A program made the translations under genes and the position numbers. Positions 31,752-44,597 of a DNA stretch of 64,000 nucleotides are shown here, piece by piece. Source of the stretch: Callaeas wilsoni (lineage: Eukaryota > Chordata > Aves > Passeriformes > Callaeidae); contig VWPU01012192.1 in the NCBI GenBank assembly GCA_013398955.1, positions 62,001 to 126,000 on the forward strand. The letters are read 5' to 3'. Below the pieces are notes generated by a model, which was not told the origin of the DNA, ran no database searches, and saw nothing but the letters and a program-made list of their open reading frames with translations. Numbering within the stretch: position 1 is the stretch's first letter; each line of letters starts with the position of its first letter.

Positions 31752-31880
31752 TTAAATAAATATAAATATAAATATAAATATAAATATAAATATAAATATA
31801 AATATAAATATAAATATAAATATAAATATAAATATAATTATAAATATAAATACAATTATAAATATAATTATAAATATAAC
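31752..31880. repeat. AT hexanucleotide microsatellite
   Basis: The unit TAAATA is repeated almost perfectly over roughly 90 bases and then decays into AATTAT and AATACA variants up to about 31880. It is likely to vary in length between individuals. Confidence 0.95.
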
Positions 31881-32400
31881 TCATATATATACTACCTAGA
31901 GTGGAGTGTGTGCTTTCACTCCAATTTTAGGTAGAAAATATGGCATCATCTAAAAACGGAGCTGGAAGGACTCTGAGAGACCACTTGGGTCTATCTTTCT
32001 TCTTTTCACCTGTGTCTGCACAATTTCAAACAGCTGTTTCCCCAATTTGATTTTGAAGACTTACAATAAAAGGAGATTTTGCAACTCCCTAGGCTACACA
32101 ACCTATTCCACTGCTTAATTAATCTCATGATTAGAAATCTTTTTTTTTAAATCTAGCTTGAGTTTTCTGCTGCAGTTTCAACCCGTAGCTTCTTTTCCAG
32201 TCTATTAGGAACATGAAGAATAGATTATTACCTTGATCTTTGCACCAGTCTTTAATCTACGTGAAGTTTTATCGTTCCTTTCCCCACCAGTACCCTTATC
32301 TTTTTACAACTAAATAACTCTGGTGCTTTCAACATTATCCAGAAATCCCATTTTCTCTATCAGTTTCTCTAATAATATCAGCTGTTATCCTTCAGACTGT

Positions 32401-33006
32401 CTAAAGATGGTCCATAGCTTCCTCACAGTTTCCAAACCTGTATTCAACAATTCCAGGGATTCTCATTTTGCTTTTCATGGCAGGATTATAAAGGCTGTTA
32501 ATGTTCATCTTGGGAGGCACGATAACGTCAAAATCCTCTTCTGAAGAATCAAGACAATTGCTCTCTACAAAGTACTTCTGCAGCTGGTTATTCAGGGTAC
32601 CCATGTTCTTGCTAAATTTTATCCAGCTTTTTCCAGACCAATTTCCCAGTTCATCAAGACCTGCCTGAATTCTGCTTCTGTCTCCTGTACATGCAATCCC
32701 TTGCAGCCTTATATCTCCTGCTAATTTAACAGGCAGCCTCTCTGTTCCATTATCCAGGTCAGTAATGGAACCACTGAACAGAAGTGGACTCAGGAGAGAC
32801 ACTTGGGCCGCTCCCTCCTGCCCGCAACAACGAGCCACTGGTTTTGCAGCCTCCCACAGTAGAGCACTGAGTTTGTTATATCTGGCCTGAGTTAAATCAG
32901 TGAAATGGTGTTTGCATAGCTGGGTCTCTCTCAACAAACATCCGTCCTCTGGGCTCAGCTCCACTGCTAAATGGGACAGAACCAGGATGTGAATTGAGCA
33001 CTCCAT
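32401..33006 (-). pseudogene. Degenerate CR1 reverse-transcriptase relic in a 201-codon open frame
   Basis: The minus strand is open for 201 codons. The middle reads like CR1 ORF2: 'SGSITDLDNGTE' corresponds to the 'INDLDSGIE'-type block, and 'KLAGDIRL' sits where CR1 has its FADD active-site motif, with one catalytic aspartate replaced by glycine. 'SRIQAGLDELGNWSGKSWIK' then matches the segment after the active site. The outer parts are not recognisable. It is an old inactive fragment, not a host gene. Confidence 0.7.
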
Positions 33007-33344
33007 CCCAGTGATCCACTCTGATTTTTGACTTGGTTTCTAGCTCAGTTTTGTGCTGCTCTAAATAGCTCTTTTCAAAGCAATTCTGCTTTGGAGGGGT
33101 TCATGATAAGCAGTGCAGACTGACATCAGTCACCATCACGTCCTTCTGGGGCCAGGTGCTGCTCCTTGGGCCCTGTTTAATCATGGGTATGGATGAGGCC
33201 TAGAACAAGCTCTGAGCCTCATTAATAACTGAAGTGGGTCTTCAATTCTACTTGGTAAAAACACGACGATCTGTCTTTTTGTACAACTCCATCACACAAT
33301 TGTCTACCCTACCCTACCTCAGGCATTTGCTGCTCCTGGAAACC

Positions 33345-33835
33345 ACAGAATCATCAAGACTGGAAGAACTTCAAGTCCCACCATCACCCAGCAAAATAAT
33401 CACCCCAAACCATGCCCCCAAGGGCCACATCCAGGCTCCTCCTGAGCACTTCTGGAGACAGTGACTCCACCACCTCCCTGGGCAGCTCATTCCAATGCCT
33501 GACCACTCTTTCAGTGAAATTTCCATTTCTGATATCTAATCTGAACCTCCTCAGGTACAACTTCAGGCCATTTCTGCTCATCCTTTCACTTGAGATGTGG
33601 CAAAAGAGACTGACTCCCACCTCACTAACACCTCCTTTCAGGGAGTTGTAGAGAACAATGAGGTACCTCCTCAACCTTCTTTTCTCCAGACTGAAGAACC
33701 CCAGTTCCCTCAGCTGCTGCTCCTAAGACTTGTTTTCCAGACCTGTTCCCTTCTCAGGACACGCTCCGCCACTTCAAGGTCCTTTTGTGAAGTGAGAGGC
33801 CCAAAACTCAACACAGAACTCGAGAGGCAGAGAGT
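33345..33835 (-). mobile_element. CR1 LINE, 3' fragment with C-terminal ORF2 remnant
   Basis: It starts ACCACAGAATCATCAAGACT. The minus strand encodes '[20 protein letters not shown]' and '[20 protein letters not shown]', a good match to the CR1 ORF2 C-terminus. It extends to GAGGCCCAAAACTCAACACA near 33820. The frame is interrupted beyond that stretch. Confidence 0.9.
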
Positions 33836-34475
33836 ACTGAGATGTTTTATTCTAAAAACAACATTTTAGACTCTCCTGGACTCACAAGTTATGCTGTACT
33901 GAGGGCTACGCTATGTCGTTTCTACCTGGAAGCAAACTGGGGTAATAAAAAATCAATACATCTCTGTATTTACAGAGAATGAACTTCAAGTTCTGCATCC
34001 CTGAGCAGAGCAGACACACCACTGATGTGCCCTGTCAGTGAACTCCCTAAAGACGTGAAAGTCTGCCTGAGGTCACGAATTGTGCTTTTCTTGAGGACTG
34101 CTTTTGCCTTCCTTTCACAGATGGACAGCCTCTCAAAGCTCCAAATAACCACTAATCCTGGACCGTGGTCTCCAGTAAGGCTCTTGGCTACGGCTCTGGT
34201 CTGATAATGGTTTCTGTTCAGGTGTTGCTGTTTTGGCTCGTGTTTTGAAATGTGGCATTTGTTTTTCACTCAGCATTATTGAAGGTAATTGCTGGAAACA
34301 GAAGCTGTGCACAAAAGTGAATGCAGCTGCCATATAACATGGTAAATTTTTTTTCCCCTCTCTTAATTGTGGAGCTAAAATGTTAGAAAGTCTCAGCTGG
34401 AAATTTTGGGATGAACAGAGGCATCTCCCTGCCTTCCCAATTGCAGGAAAATCCTGCCATTGCAAAGAATCAAAA

Positions 34476-34850
34476 ATCACAGAATCATTCAGGTTGGAAA
34501 AGCCCTCCCAGACCTTCAAGTCCATCCTGTGACTGATCCTCACCTTGTCCCCAGCCCAGAGCACTGAGTGCCACATCCAGGCACTCCTTGGACACCTCCA
34601 GGGATGGAGACTCCAAACCTCCCTGGGCAGCCCCTTCCAAAGCCCAACCACACTTTCTGTAAAGAAATTCTTTCTGATGTCCAACCTGAACCTCTCCTGG
34701 TGCAGTTTGAGGCCATTTCCTCTTGTCCTAGGAGCAGAGCCCAACTTCCTCTGGCTGCCCCCTCCTTTCAGGGAGTTGTGGAGAGCCAGAAAACCCCCTG
34801 ATCCTCCTCTTTTTCCAGGATAACCACCCCCAGCTCCCTCAGCTGCTCTT
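34476..34850 (-). mobile_element. CR1 LINE, 3'-terminal fragment
   Basis: It starts ATCACAGAATCATTCAGGTT. The minus strand encodes '[20 protein letters not shown]', the CR1 ORF2 C-terminus. It resembles the copy at 2590-2812 (same CCTTGTCCCCAGCCCAGAGC block), so the two probably belong to one subfamily. Confidence 0.9.
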
Positions 34851-37817
34851 GAATTCTCATTTGCAGGAATTACACTTGGAAGAAAACCCACTGCCTGGAC
34901 TTTCAGGTAGCCCACTTAGGGTCCACCACCTGCCCGTCCCTTTGGAGCACCTCCTGGAGAGTCCATCAGCCTCCTGATGAGGGAAGCAGGATGTGGTGTC
35001 ATGGGCTGGTGACCACGGGAAGGTCAGGACACCAAGGACTTATCGTCAGACTGTATTGATATCCCTGGGTGTGAGACGAGGTAGTGAAACAAGAAGGGAG
35101 GTTTATGAAAAAATCAATATCAAATTTGTTTTGGTAGGGCTTTACAAGGAGACCTTTTAAAAATCATATAAACCAGCAGATCATCAGAATCAATTTATAC
35201 TCTGTCACATCCCTCCTGAGGCCTTCATTCTGACAAAAATAAGATAGGCAAAAAATGTAAAGTTGACAAAGCAATTAAAATAATGAATGTACTACATTTG
35301 GGAGCTGGCACCAAAGCTGTGAAATAACTACAAAAAGGCTAAAAATAGAACATGTGGTATATCAAAAAAGACATATTTTAAATACCGTCCAATACAAGGT
35401 TTTAAAATAACCCCCAAATTATGCACTATTTCTATGCTAAATAAAGCACACAGGAATTAATAAGCATAAATATATTCATGCTGTAAAAAGTGCTATATAG
35501 ATACAGTGATAAATACTGCTTGTAATACACAAATCAATGAACGTATATTTAAAATTCAACCTTACAGAATCTGCTGACTCTAAATAAACTTCTGTTCAGC
35601 AGTAACTTTATCTACTTAGCCAACTTCTGCCAGCTACTTCTCCCCTTTTTCCAGGAGACTTTCAGCATGCTTTTAATCACTGCAGATTCTACAGTGTGTA
35701 ACAACAAATCATTTGTGTCTTATAATTGCATCAACTCAATTTTCCATAGTTTCTTTTTATTCAAATCTTTTATCTGGAGAGGAAATGAGGATCAGAAAGT
35801 GTGATGCAAACACAGAGTTAGAATTTGGACAGCTCCTATGCAAAAAAAAGGTGTCTGCCTGAAAGAATTGAGGGGAAAACACCTGGATAATGGGAATTTA
35901 TGACAGCTAATAGTTTAAAGATCTAGTTTAAGATAATTGTATATACTTCCACATCTAGTTTATGTTGCAGATCATCTGGTTTAAGATAAGCATGTATACT
36001 TTCTCTAGAGTAAACAGGGATGGGAGGCTTTCAGAATATTTTTCTAGCTTCTCTCAGACATCTAGCTTCTTTCCTTTAATGAAAGGAAATCCTTGATGAC
36101 TCCAGAATGAGCACTCTCTTATTACTTACTCTCTTGGTGTCTCTATTCCAGGTGTCTGAAGTCAGATGAATTAAATCCCACTTAGAGTCTAAGAATTACA
36201 GACCAAGAGCAGCAATTACTCTCAACCCCAGAGTCTCCTGTGTATGCTGGTTAAATTACATATTTTATTTTCCCCTTAGTGGGTTTAAATAAAAGCAAAA
36301 AAATGAAACAAATATAGAAGTCTAACAGGCTTAAAAGTATGTTTCTCGCAGTAAAATAAGGAAATCAAAAGGATCAGTAACTGTCTGCCTCAGATGTTGG
36401 TCAGTTTCCAATATTGATTATTATTTCCAAGTAAATTGACCTGGGCTTTGGCCAAATATAAGATTATTTCCATCTTCTCAATCACTGCCTTTGCACCTCT
36501 TCATCTACCACCTATTCCAAACCCAAGTGTTTCACAGAAATATTTCTAGGCCAACATGAATCCTTACTGGGCTTTCAGCTTTTGCATCTTTCTACATCCT
36601 TTGGAGAAGTCCAGAAATGTAGATTACAGTTTTCAAAGATTCTTTCCAGCACAGGTACCTGGGGCTGGCTGTAGGGTGTGCACGAGGAGGTAATTCCTAA
36701 TCATCACCCCTATTTCAGCACTGGGGTCTGCTTCGTGGTCTGCTTCCTCATCCAGCTAATCCAGTTTATCATGACAGCATCATCTGGGATATTTGCAGGA
36801 ATATTCTCACCCCATTCATCTGATTCAACAGCTCTGGAATTCCTTCTCCTTTCAGTCCTCAGGCTTCTGGTCTTTTTGGGACCTCAGTCAAGGTGGGTTT
36901 AAGGGACAACTCATCTCTTAGCAGAATCCCACAGCTAAGCAACAGTTTGATCAACCAACATTTCAAAACTACTGTCAGAACTAAAGACCAGAGAACAAAC
37001 TGGTTCTTCTTATCTGAAATCCAGAATTTTAAGTATGTGCCTGTATGCTTTGCAAGCTTCTTTTCATATCTGCCAATCTTTGGGTACTTGTGCTATAAAG
37101 TGAGGTAAAGAGCTGAGAAAATACAGACCGATAAAATGATTTGGGTGTCAGTGAATGGTATGACATCACCCGATCAGAAATACACATATTAAAGTCTATT
37201 TTGACTTGTTGATTAGAAAAGTGTAGTCATTATGGTTGTCATTGCTGTTTGGGTTTTACTGATCTGCTGGTGGATCACTCACTAATAGGAGCAAACACAG
37301 GAAACAGGATTTTCCTGCTGTTTCCAGCAAAGCAGGTCATTAATTTGCGCATCACTCTGCTTTCTCCATAGAAAGCCTGGAGATTAATGGAAAGGAGTCA
37401 TGTAAGTAGAACTGCACTATAAAAGGATAATAAATGGAGACCATTCTCCTTTCTCGGTGATTTTCCTTTTCAGGACACAGTCAGTTGGTTCTTGTCTTTC
37501 CTCCACTCATGTGGAACTCACTTAAGATGTGAAATAAGATGACCTCACTCCCACTCTCTGATTTCCTGATAGTGAGAGCTAAAAGCAGAACTTGTTTGGG
37601 AGACTGTGCATAGAAGGTTTTCAGATGGGAAAGATAAACAGTCTTGCCAGTGGCCTAAAATGTCGTATGAGTTTTATTGGAGACTTCTAACTTATGAGAC
37701 ATCTTGGTGTCACTCTGATGTGTTTCTTTACCTCAGAGAGTTGTACATTAGCTCTACCACTGTCTGGTTTCACTCATTGTATACAGATTTTGACCAACTT
37801 CTCCAGTTTTAAACTTT

Positions 37818-38130
37818 GATATAATCAAAGAACTGAGGTTGGAAGGTTCCTCTGGAGGTCACCCAGTCCAACCCCCTTCTCAAAGCAAGTTTAATTGCAT
37901 CAAGTTGCTCAGGGATGTGTCTAGTGAAGTCTTGAAGATTTCCATGCATGGAGATCCCACCGTCCCTCAAGGCCCCAGCTTCAATATTTGATCAGGATTT
38001 CATGGTAATTTTTTCCACCAGCTGATCAGGATTTTCCACGTCAAAAATTCCCTGTCCTTGTGCATAGGCACTTTCTCATCCCTTCCTGCACCAGGAAATC
38101 CTGATCCTTATCCTTCCTTCTCCTGCCCTC
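37818..38130 (-). mobile_element. Diverged CR1 LINE fragment
   Basis: AATCAAAGAACTGAGGTTGG and GGTCACCCAGTCCAACCCCC mark an inverted CR1 3' end of a different, older-looking subfamily. Similarity fades past CTTGAAGATTTCCATGCATG, so the upper boundary is approximate. Confidence 0.72.
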
Positions 38131-40121
38131 AGACTCTCCTGCTTCTTTAGGAGATGTTTTTTACCTGTTCTGAAATCAAACTTTCCCGGGCTGGCTAACC
38201 TGTGTGTCACAGCAACCTCTTCCAGACACTTTCTGCCATCTAAATTTTATATAACCTAATCCCATGGATTCTTCCTTAAGCATTGTACTGACCTGAATGC
38301 AACAAGAGCCTGTTGGTGGGTTTTTTGGGGAGGTTATTTTTTGTCTTTTTTCTTCAGAAAACCCCCAAATCTCCTTTTCTGTTGGACTTTGAAAAGCCCT
38401 GGCAATGCACATCTAGAGCCCAAGGCAGGAAGTGCTGGAGCAGCCTCCTGAGGCTGCACAACCAGGTAGGAACTGAACCATCCTAATTTCTGTGCTAGGA
38501 TTCAAACTGTGTTCCATGTGTGTGGCACCACGGGGAAAATTCCTCTGGAGGATGGGATATGGGATAGCAGTGACAGCACTTCCCTGAGACCTAGGCAGGA
38601 TGAGTGCCATGGGCATCCTGCCAGTTCAGTGGGAATGACAACACTCTTAGAAGAAATCTGGCCACCACAGGATCATTACAGGTGGTCTTGAGAAGCCAGA
38701 TCCTACAAAAAGTTGGACATGGATGTGGTAGGAAGTGGGGAGAAGCAAAAGTGTAGGCTATGAGTTAGCACAAAGGATAATATTTCTAACTTAAATTCTG
38801 GCATGTTCTGTTTCTTTTATTTGAAGAATGAAGGGCCCATGAAGTCTTATATTTCTGTATTTTTCCCTACATTTTCAGAATAAAAAGAGAAAGTTTTGCC
38901 TAATTATGCCTGTAGAATACTACAGACACAACAATTAAACAGTGTGAAATTGGATCCTTGCTTGCCCTTTATCTTGGCCAGAGAATAGACTGCAGTGGAG
39001 AATCTTTTCCATTTTTCACACATTAATCATATTTGTGGTTTAAAACATCCCAGGCAAATACTGTCCTTAGGGCTCAAAATATTTAAAGAGGAAATGCCTT
39101 TTGTTCCATACAGAGGCAGCAGAAGTTTTAAAAGCTTCTGCCTTTGCAGAGCAAACTGAACAGTGGAAGAGGCAGCAAATCTTCATTTTATAATGTCAGG
39201 GTTGTATAAGGGCTTTGTTTGTAATAAAAATATGGCACAATACTATCAACAGAGTTAATTCTTTTCCTGCTGGTGACTTACACACCAAAGCAGTGTTCTT
39301 GTGTAAAGGACTCTTGTTAACCTGTCTAAAGTCTATTGTATTGACTTGTTCTCAGCAGTAAAATACAATCTGCAAAGAATGCAGCCTTCCCATCAGTTTG
39401 CCTTTACCCCTGTCCTTTTCTCTTTCTTCTCACTGATGCCTGCAAACTGAGTTTGCCTTTCTGCTTGAATAGCAGACTTTTAGCAAAGTTATTTTGCAGC
39501 CAGGGCTGTGACTGATGGATGAAGTTTTTAGGGCTCCATACCTGCAGCTACAGCACTTGCTACTTATGGTGGCAGAAGAGATGATAAAGACACAGGTCTT
39601 TTATTTATTCTCCTCCTCACCCTAATTTAAGACCTCTTCCTCTGTCAGCTACTTGTCTCTGCCAGCAGTGAATCAAACAAGAACTTCCCTGGATATATTA
39701 AGTGTATCTGCACAGCAGTGTTGGCATTTGAGCAGCTCTGCAGCAGGCTTGTCTCACTGCAAAGCAGCTCTGAATAAAACAGCTTTTTAGCTCATAATGC
39801 ATTTCAGAATGAAAGATAACAAAGCATTTTGTTAGAAATAAAGCTGAGAGAGTGTGCCCTATATTAAATATGTCCTGAGGGCTTGCATTTGTTTAAAAAT
39901 ATCCAACTTGGCTTCTGGAAACTGAGCCCCCAGTGTGATCCCTGCCTCACTCAGCACACAGGGCTGATACAGAAGATCTGTGCAAGCCACAGCTCCTGCT
40001 GATCTGCAGAACTCTGGAACAGGGACTCCTAGATACATGTTGTACATATTTAGACCTATATCTGTGTGTGCACATATATATTTATATGTACAGACACACC
40101 TGCCTGAAGGTAACAGGAGGA

Positions 40122-40200
40122 TCACGGAATCTCAGAATGGTTTGGGCTGGAAAGAACGTTAAAGGTCATCTGTCCTGAGGGCAAGGACACCTTTCAGAAC
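40122..40200 (-). mobile_element. Short CR1 3' tail fragment
   Basis: ATCACGGAATCTCAGAATGG followed by TTTGGGCTGGAAAGAACG is the inverted CR1 3' terminus. Only about 80 bases are recognisable. Confidence 0.85.
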
Positions 40201-40810
40201 TATACATGTACACATCAGCAATTAATAAAAAGCACAAACACATCCAGGTGCCTCTACCTGGGGCTAAGGTATAGTTCCATGATGGTTCTTACATACCCCT
40301 GCATAACGAACACCACAAAAACACAGCAGTAAAATTCAGTTCAGGACAAGACCAGCAAAAAAAGGGCAACTATTCTTGTCATTGTCCATCTCTGAGGTGC
40401 TCCAAAAGGTAAGCACACAATAGGAAGTTTTGTATGTGAGAGACACGCATAGTAGAGAAAAATATTTTTAGCTGAGGATGTTTATTTTCTTGGGGATGTA
40501 AATATAGGAAAAAACGTTGCTAGCGAAGCCCCAGGAAGAAGCACTGCAGCTTTGTGCATGGAAAGTAGCTGGAGAAGGCAGCAGCACCATCTGGTGTTCT
40601 CTCCAAGCCCCCAGAGAAGTGCCTGGTCTCCACTCAGAGCCGTCCTCTAAACTCTGACCTCTTTAACCCACTGAATGTCATAGAAATGCGTGAACTGTGA
40701 TGGAAAATCTCCAGCTAGTCTACATCCAAAGGTGTGCTAAAGATGGTTTGGTTTGCATGGCTACAATTATGAAAGTACAGGAGTTAGTCCCAAAACATAA
40801 ATAATAGCAT

Positions 40811-40882
40811 TACAATGGTTTGGGTTGGCAGGGACCTAAAAAGTCACCTTGTTCCAATCCCCTGCCATGGGGGCAGGAAAAT
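40811..40882 (-). mobile_element. Short CR1 3' tail fragment
   Basis: ACAATGGTTTGGGTTGGCAG and CCAATCCCCTGCCATGGGGG are inverted CR1 3' sequence. The terminal ATTCTATG units are missing, so the end is slightly truncated or decayed. Confidence 0.83.
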
Positions 40883-41596
40883 TTCCACATGCCTGAAGCA
40901 CTTTTGGAAATTTCTGGAACAACATTTTCCTTGCCTAGTAAATCAAGATGTTGATTTGTGTGATTGTGTTTTGTACCTTTGGAGGGAAGTCCTTCTTAAA
41001 ACCGAAATCCAAACATCGGACAAAACCTAAATCCGAACCTCAGATCTAAGATAAATATTTTTTTCAATCCACATGAAAATAAATATGCATGGGTATTTAG
41101 AGAGAGCAATTGGCCTTGTGTTTAAAGATTGCTGAATTTCTTTCTGATTTAGAAAGGAAGAAAGATAACCTGATAGATAGTTCAAATTTCCTCCTGTCAC
41201 TTTCTCAGCAAGTAATAGCATGTAAAGCTAGATTGGGCAAATACTTCAGGCATAAATAAGCCTATTCACAAGCAACTATGTTTGTTTATAAGTCATTATG
41301 TTCCTTCACACATGAATACTCAAGCCAAAAAGGCAGGAACTTAGATGAAAACAGGGTAAATAAATACATGCCTCCAGCTGCAACAGGGCTCGTGCAGCTG
41401 GTCCTGAAAAATGTAACTTGTTACATTCTAAACTAACCAAACCTTGAAAAATACCCCACTTCAACTGTATATTTTGGAATTATTTGTGAGCCAATGCTCT
41501 GCAATAGGTTTCAAACAAAAATTTGATAGGTGGAACAAACCAAACTCAACCCTCAGTTCTCTCTGTAGCCCCAGGATCTCCCTTTGGCCTCGCTCA

Positions 41597-41884
<288 letters not shown>

Positions 41885-42084
41885 TTAAGAGGAAAAGGGG
41901 AGAGTGCTGCTCTGGTGGCTGTGCCCCCATGGACTGAGATGGACACTCTGTTAAGAAGGCCAGGGAGAAGGTTTGGGGACTGTGACCCCGTCCTTAAGAG
42001 GAGACAGGATCTTCTTCAGAGGGTCCCGAAGCAGAACCTGCCACTGATGGTTAAACTTTTGTGAAGTATCCCCTTCAGCCTGCA

Positions 42085-42268
42085 TAGAATCATAGGATGA
42101 ACCCTAGAATGGTTTGGGTTAGAAGGGAACTTAAATATCATCCAGTTCCAACCCCCTGGCATGGTCAGGGACACCTTTCACTAGACCAGGCTGCTCAGAG
42201 CCTCATCCAGCCTGGCCTTGGACACTTCCAGGGATGGGGCATCCACTGAGAAACCTGTGTCAGGGCCT
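42085..42268 (-). mobile_element. CR1 LINE 3' fragment, interrupted by an LTR
   Basis: CATAGAATCATAGGATGAAC, GAATGGTTTGGGTTAGAAGG and CTGGCCTTGGACACTTCCAG are inverted CR1 sequence. It breaks off at CAGGGCCT (42268), exactly where the LTR begins, and continues at 42725 with GCTTCACCACCCTCATAC. Confidence 0.9.
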
Positions 42269-42724
42269 TGATGCCTTGGAGAGGCTGCCCTGGAGCAGAG
42301 GCTGGACAGAGTGAAAGGATAAAGGGCAGGGATTCATGGAAAGGCCTTCACAGGGCACACCTTGGGCAGTGCAGGAGTCTCGCAGAGACTGCACCCAGGA
42401 TGGACACAGTCACACGTTTTTGGGACAGATATAAGTTCTGTCCATTTGCATATCAGAGGTTAATTGTCCAATTCCAGCTGTCCAACACAGGCAGTGCAGT
42501 CCCATTCTCTCAGTTTGCTCCCCCCCAACTCACTTTTGTTTCCCTTTCTCAGGACCTGACACAGTGACGTGTCCTTGATTCTCAGGCCTAGAGAGGAATT
42601 GTCGTGTCTGACCAAAATGGGAAAAGCAGTTGCTCACACTCTGTATGGAGCTCAGAGTTACACACTAAAGAATTGCAGGATTACAGATATATGAAAATAT
42701 AAAAGCTAAAATCCTAAGGCATCA
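42269..42724. mobile_element. Solo LTR, family B, copy 1, inserted into a CR1
   Basis: A 456-base element with matching inverted ends: TGATGCCTT at the start and AAGGCATCA at the finish. It interrupts a CR1 copy, and GCCT before it and GCTT after it are probably a 4-base target duplication with one later change. A second copy lies at 44598-45044 in the same direction. I found no AATAAA on either strand, so transcription direction is not assigned. There are no viral genes. Confidence 0.85.
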
Positions 42725-42800
42725 GCTTCACCACCCTCATACTAAAGAACTTCTTCCCTAGACCCAACCTAAATTTCCCCTTTCAGCTGGAACCCAAATG
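42725..42800 (-). mobile_element. CR1 LINE fragment, continuation past the LTR
   Basis: CACCACCCTCATACTAAAGA and ACTTCTTCCCTAGACCCAAC continue the CR1 that starts at 42085. The upper boundary near CAGCTGGAACCC is approximate. Confidence 0.82.
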
Positions 42801-44089
42801 CATGGGTGATAATACCTTTTCTGTGGTCACTGAAATTGCCAAACACATTATTATAAATCGCCAGCTTTGAACACACAACCCCATGCCAAAGTGTTATAAA
42901 TAATACGCATGTGGACAGTTTAATGGACATCCAGAGTAGAGCTGTGAATTTAATGAAGTGGAGTGTAAATGAGCAGTTTGCGCTGCCCGATATGACCCAC
43001 GGCCAGCAAGTGCCACAGCGTGTGAGCAGACATCTCCCTACACAGAATCCTCGTCCCTCACCCTGCCCTCAACAGCTCAGACCTCTCTCTGGCACTGCAG
43101 TATGAGCACATATCTATTTCTCTAATTACAGCAGCTGTCTATATAAACCATCAAAATGATAGCAGAGAAAGAGCTAAAAAACCCCCAACCTCCTGTCTAA
43201 AATCAGGAAAATCTTCAGCTCGGAAATGCTAAAATCTTGCTGCGTAATCTTAATTTCATCCCTTTGCAGCCTTGCATTTTGGGAAAGGTTTTAATTTCAT
43301 GAGCATATGTTGTTTTTCAAACACACATTACACTGTACAGTGTTCTCCAACTTTGGAAACACTCTTTCACTAATGTGCAAAATTGTAAGATTTTCTTTCC
43401 TGCATGCTGGAATATCGCATTACACACAAGCTTGTACTAAAACGAAACAAGGGCTACATTTAACACCAGAATAAATGGGTTTAAAATTTCCTGAGAAACC
43501 TCGTGTTAAAATATTTGAAGATAGATTTTAAAAACTTTGAAAATAAATAATTTGAAAGGTATTTTAACACTGCCTGTGGTCAATATTCATGTCAAATTAT
43601 TAAAGTAGATATGTTATATTGATAATTACCACATAGGTCATTAAAGACAAAATGAAACTTTTTTCCAGGCTCTGGTCTCTACAGAACTACTGCTTCATGA
43701 AGCATCCGATATTTTTGTCTGATTTCAAGTAAAACTACCAAAATGTTAAAATTTCTAGTGCAATTACCATTACAATGCTTGGTCAGCTTTCTTTACTTTC
43801 ATAGAAAAGTTCTTGTGCACTACAGGTACAAAATCTCTTGTCCAGCAAGCTGATATTTGTAGATAAATTCTGAATCCTTGTTCTGCCTCAATTAAGCAAG
43901 CAGATTTTATGGTGCTATAGAACTTTGTCCATAAAGAGAAGCCAGCCAGACTGGGATCTAAATTTGCTCACCTTTGTGTAACTGAGGGGACTCTCAATTT
44001 TATATCTGCATAGGTGCTCCTGGAAGATGTGAGAAGAGTGACAGGCACCACCCAGTGCAACATCTCTGAATGTGCATTTTCTATTTATA

Positions 44090-44480
44090 GTGTGCTGAGA
44101 GAGCTAATTAGGCATCAAGTGAGAACGTCATGATGATAATTGCATGCAAACCCAGCCCCTCGCTGCAAAGGGGCTAATTCAGTTAGCAGCTCTTTCCAAT
44201 GCAGAGTAAATATTGATGCTTGACAGCATCCAACTTGTTATTTATACCCAGCTCATTAGAAATGCTATTTGCTCCCGCTGCTGAGGAGCGAAAGCTGGCT
44301 CTCCAGGGTAATTACCTAACCCACAGGAGGATTCCTTTATGGATAGCAACGTTTTCTGGAAATCCCTGAAAATAGATGGATGAGGTTAATGCAATTTATT
44401 GTTAAATTAGGGTGATCTATAGGGACGGGTTCTGACGGTAATTGGTCATGGCTGTCGACTGTTGAGGGATTAAGTCAGAA
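44090..44480. promoter_or_regulatory. Candidate conserved non-coding element (homeobox and POU-like sites)
   Basis: This repeat-free stretch packs several homeodomain-like cores: GCTAATTAGG at about 44103, the palindrome TTGCATGCAA at 44140-44149, GCTAATTCAG near 44173, the palindrome GGTAATTACC at 44307-44316, and GGTAATTGGTCA near 44438. Such clusters are common in developmental enhancers. This is inference from composition only; conservation cannot be seen from one sequence. Confidence 0.3.
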
Positions 44481-44597
44481 TTCATCCGGCATTTTCCAGT
44501 CAATGGACCTATGTGGGAAACATTCCTTGCCATTGCTATGTTGCTGTCTGGTGTGAGAACAGCAGAAAGAGGGGCCAGAAAGAAATTCAGGAAGACA

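Noticed and set aside
34133..34915. 260-codon open frame on the minus strand
   Set aside because: It overlies the CR1 copy at 34476-34850, including the ORF2 C-terminal motif; not a host gene.
42725..44597. A provirus interior between the two family B LTRs
   Set aside because: The first LTR is followed directly by the resumed CR1, and nothing between the two resembles gag, pol or env.
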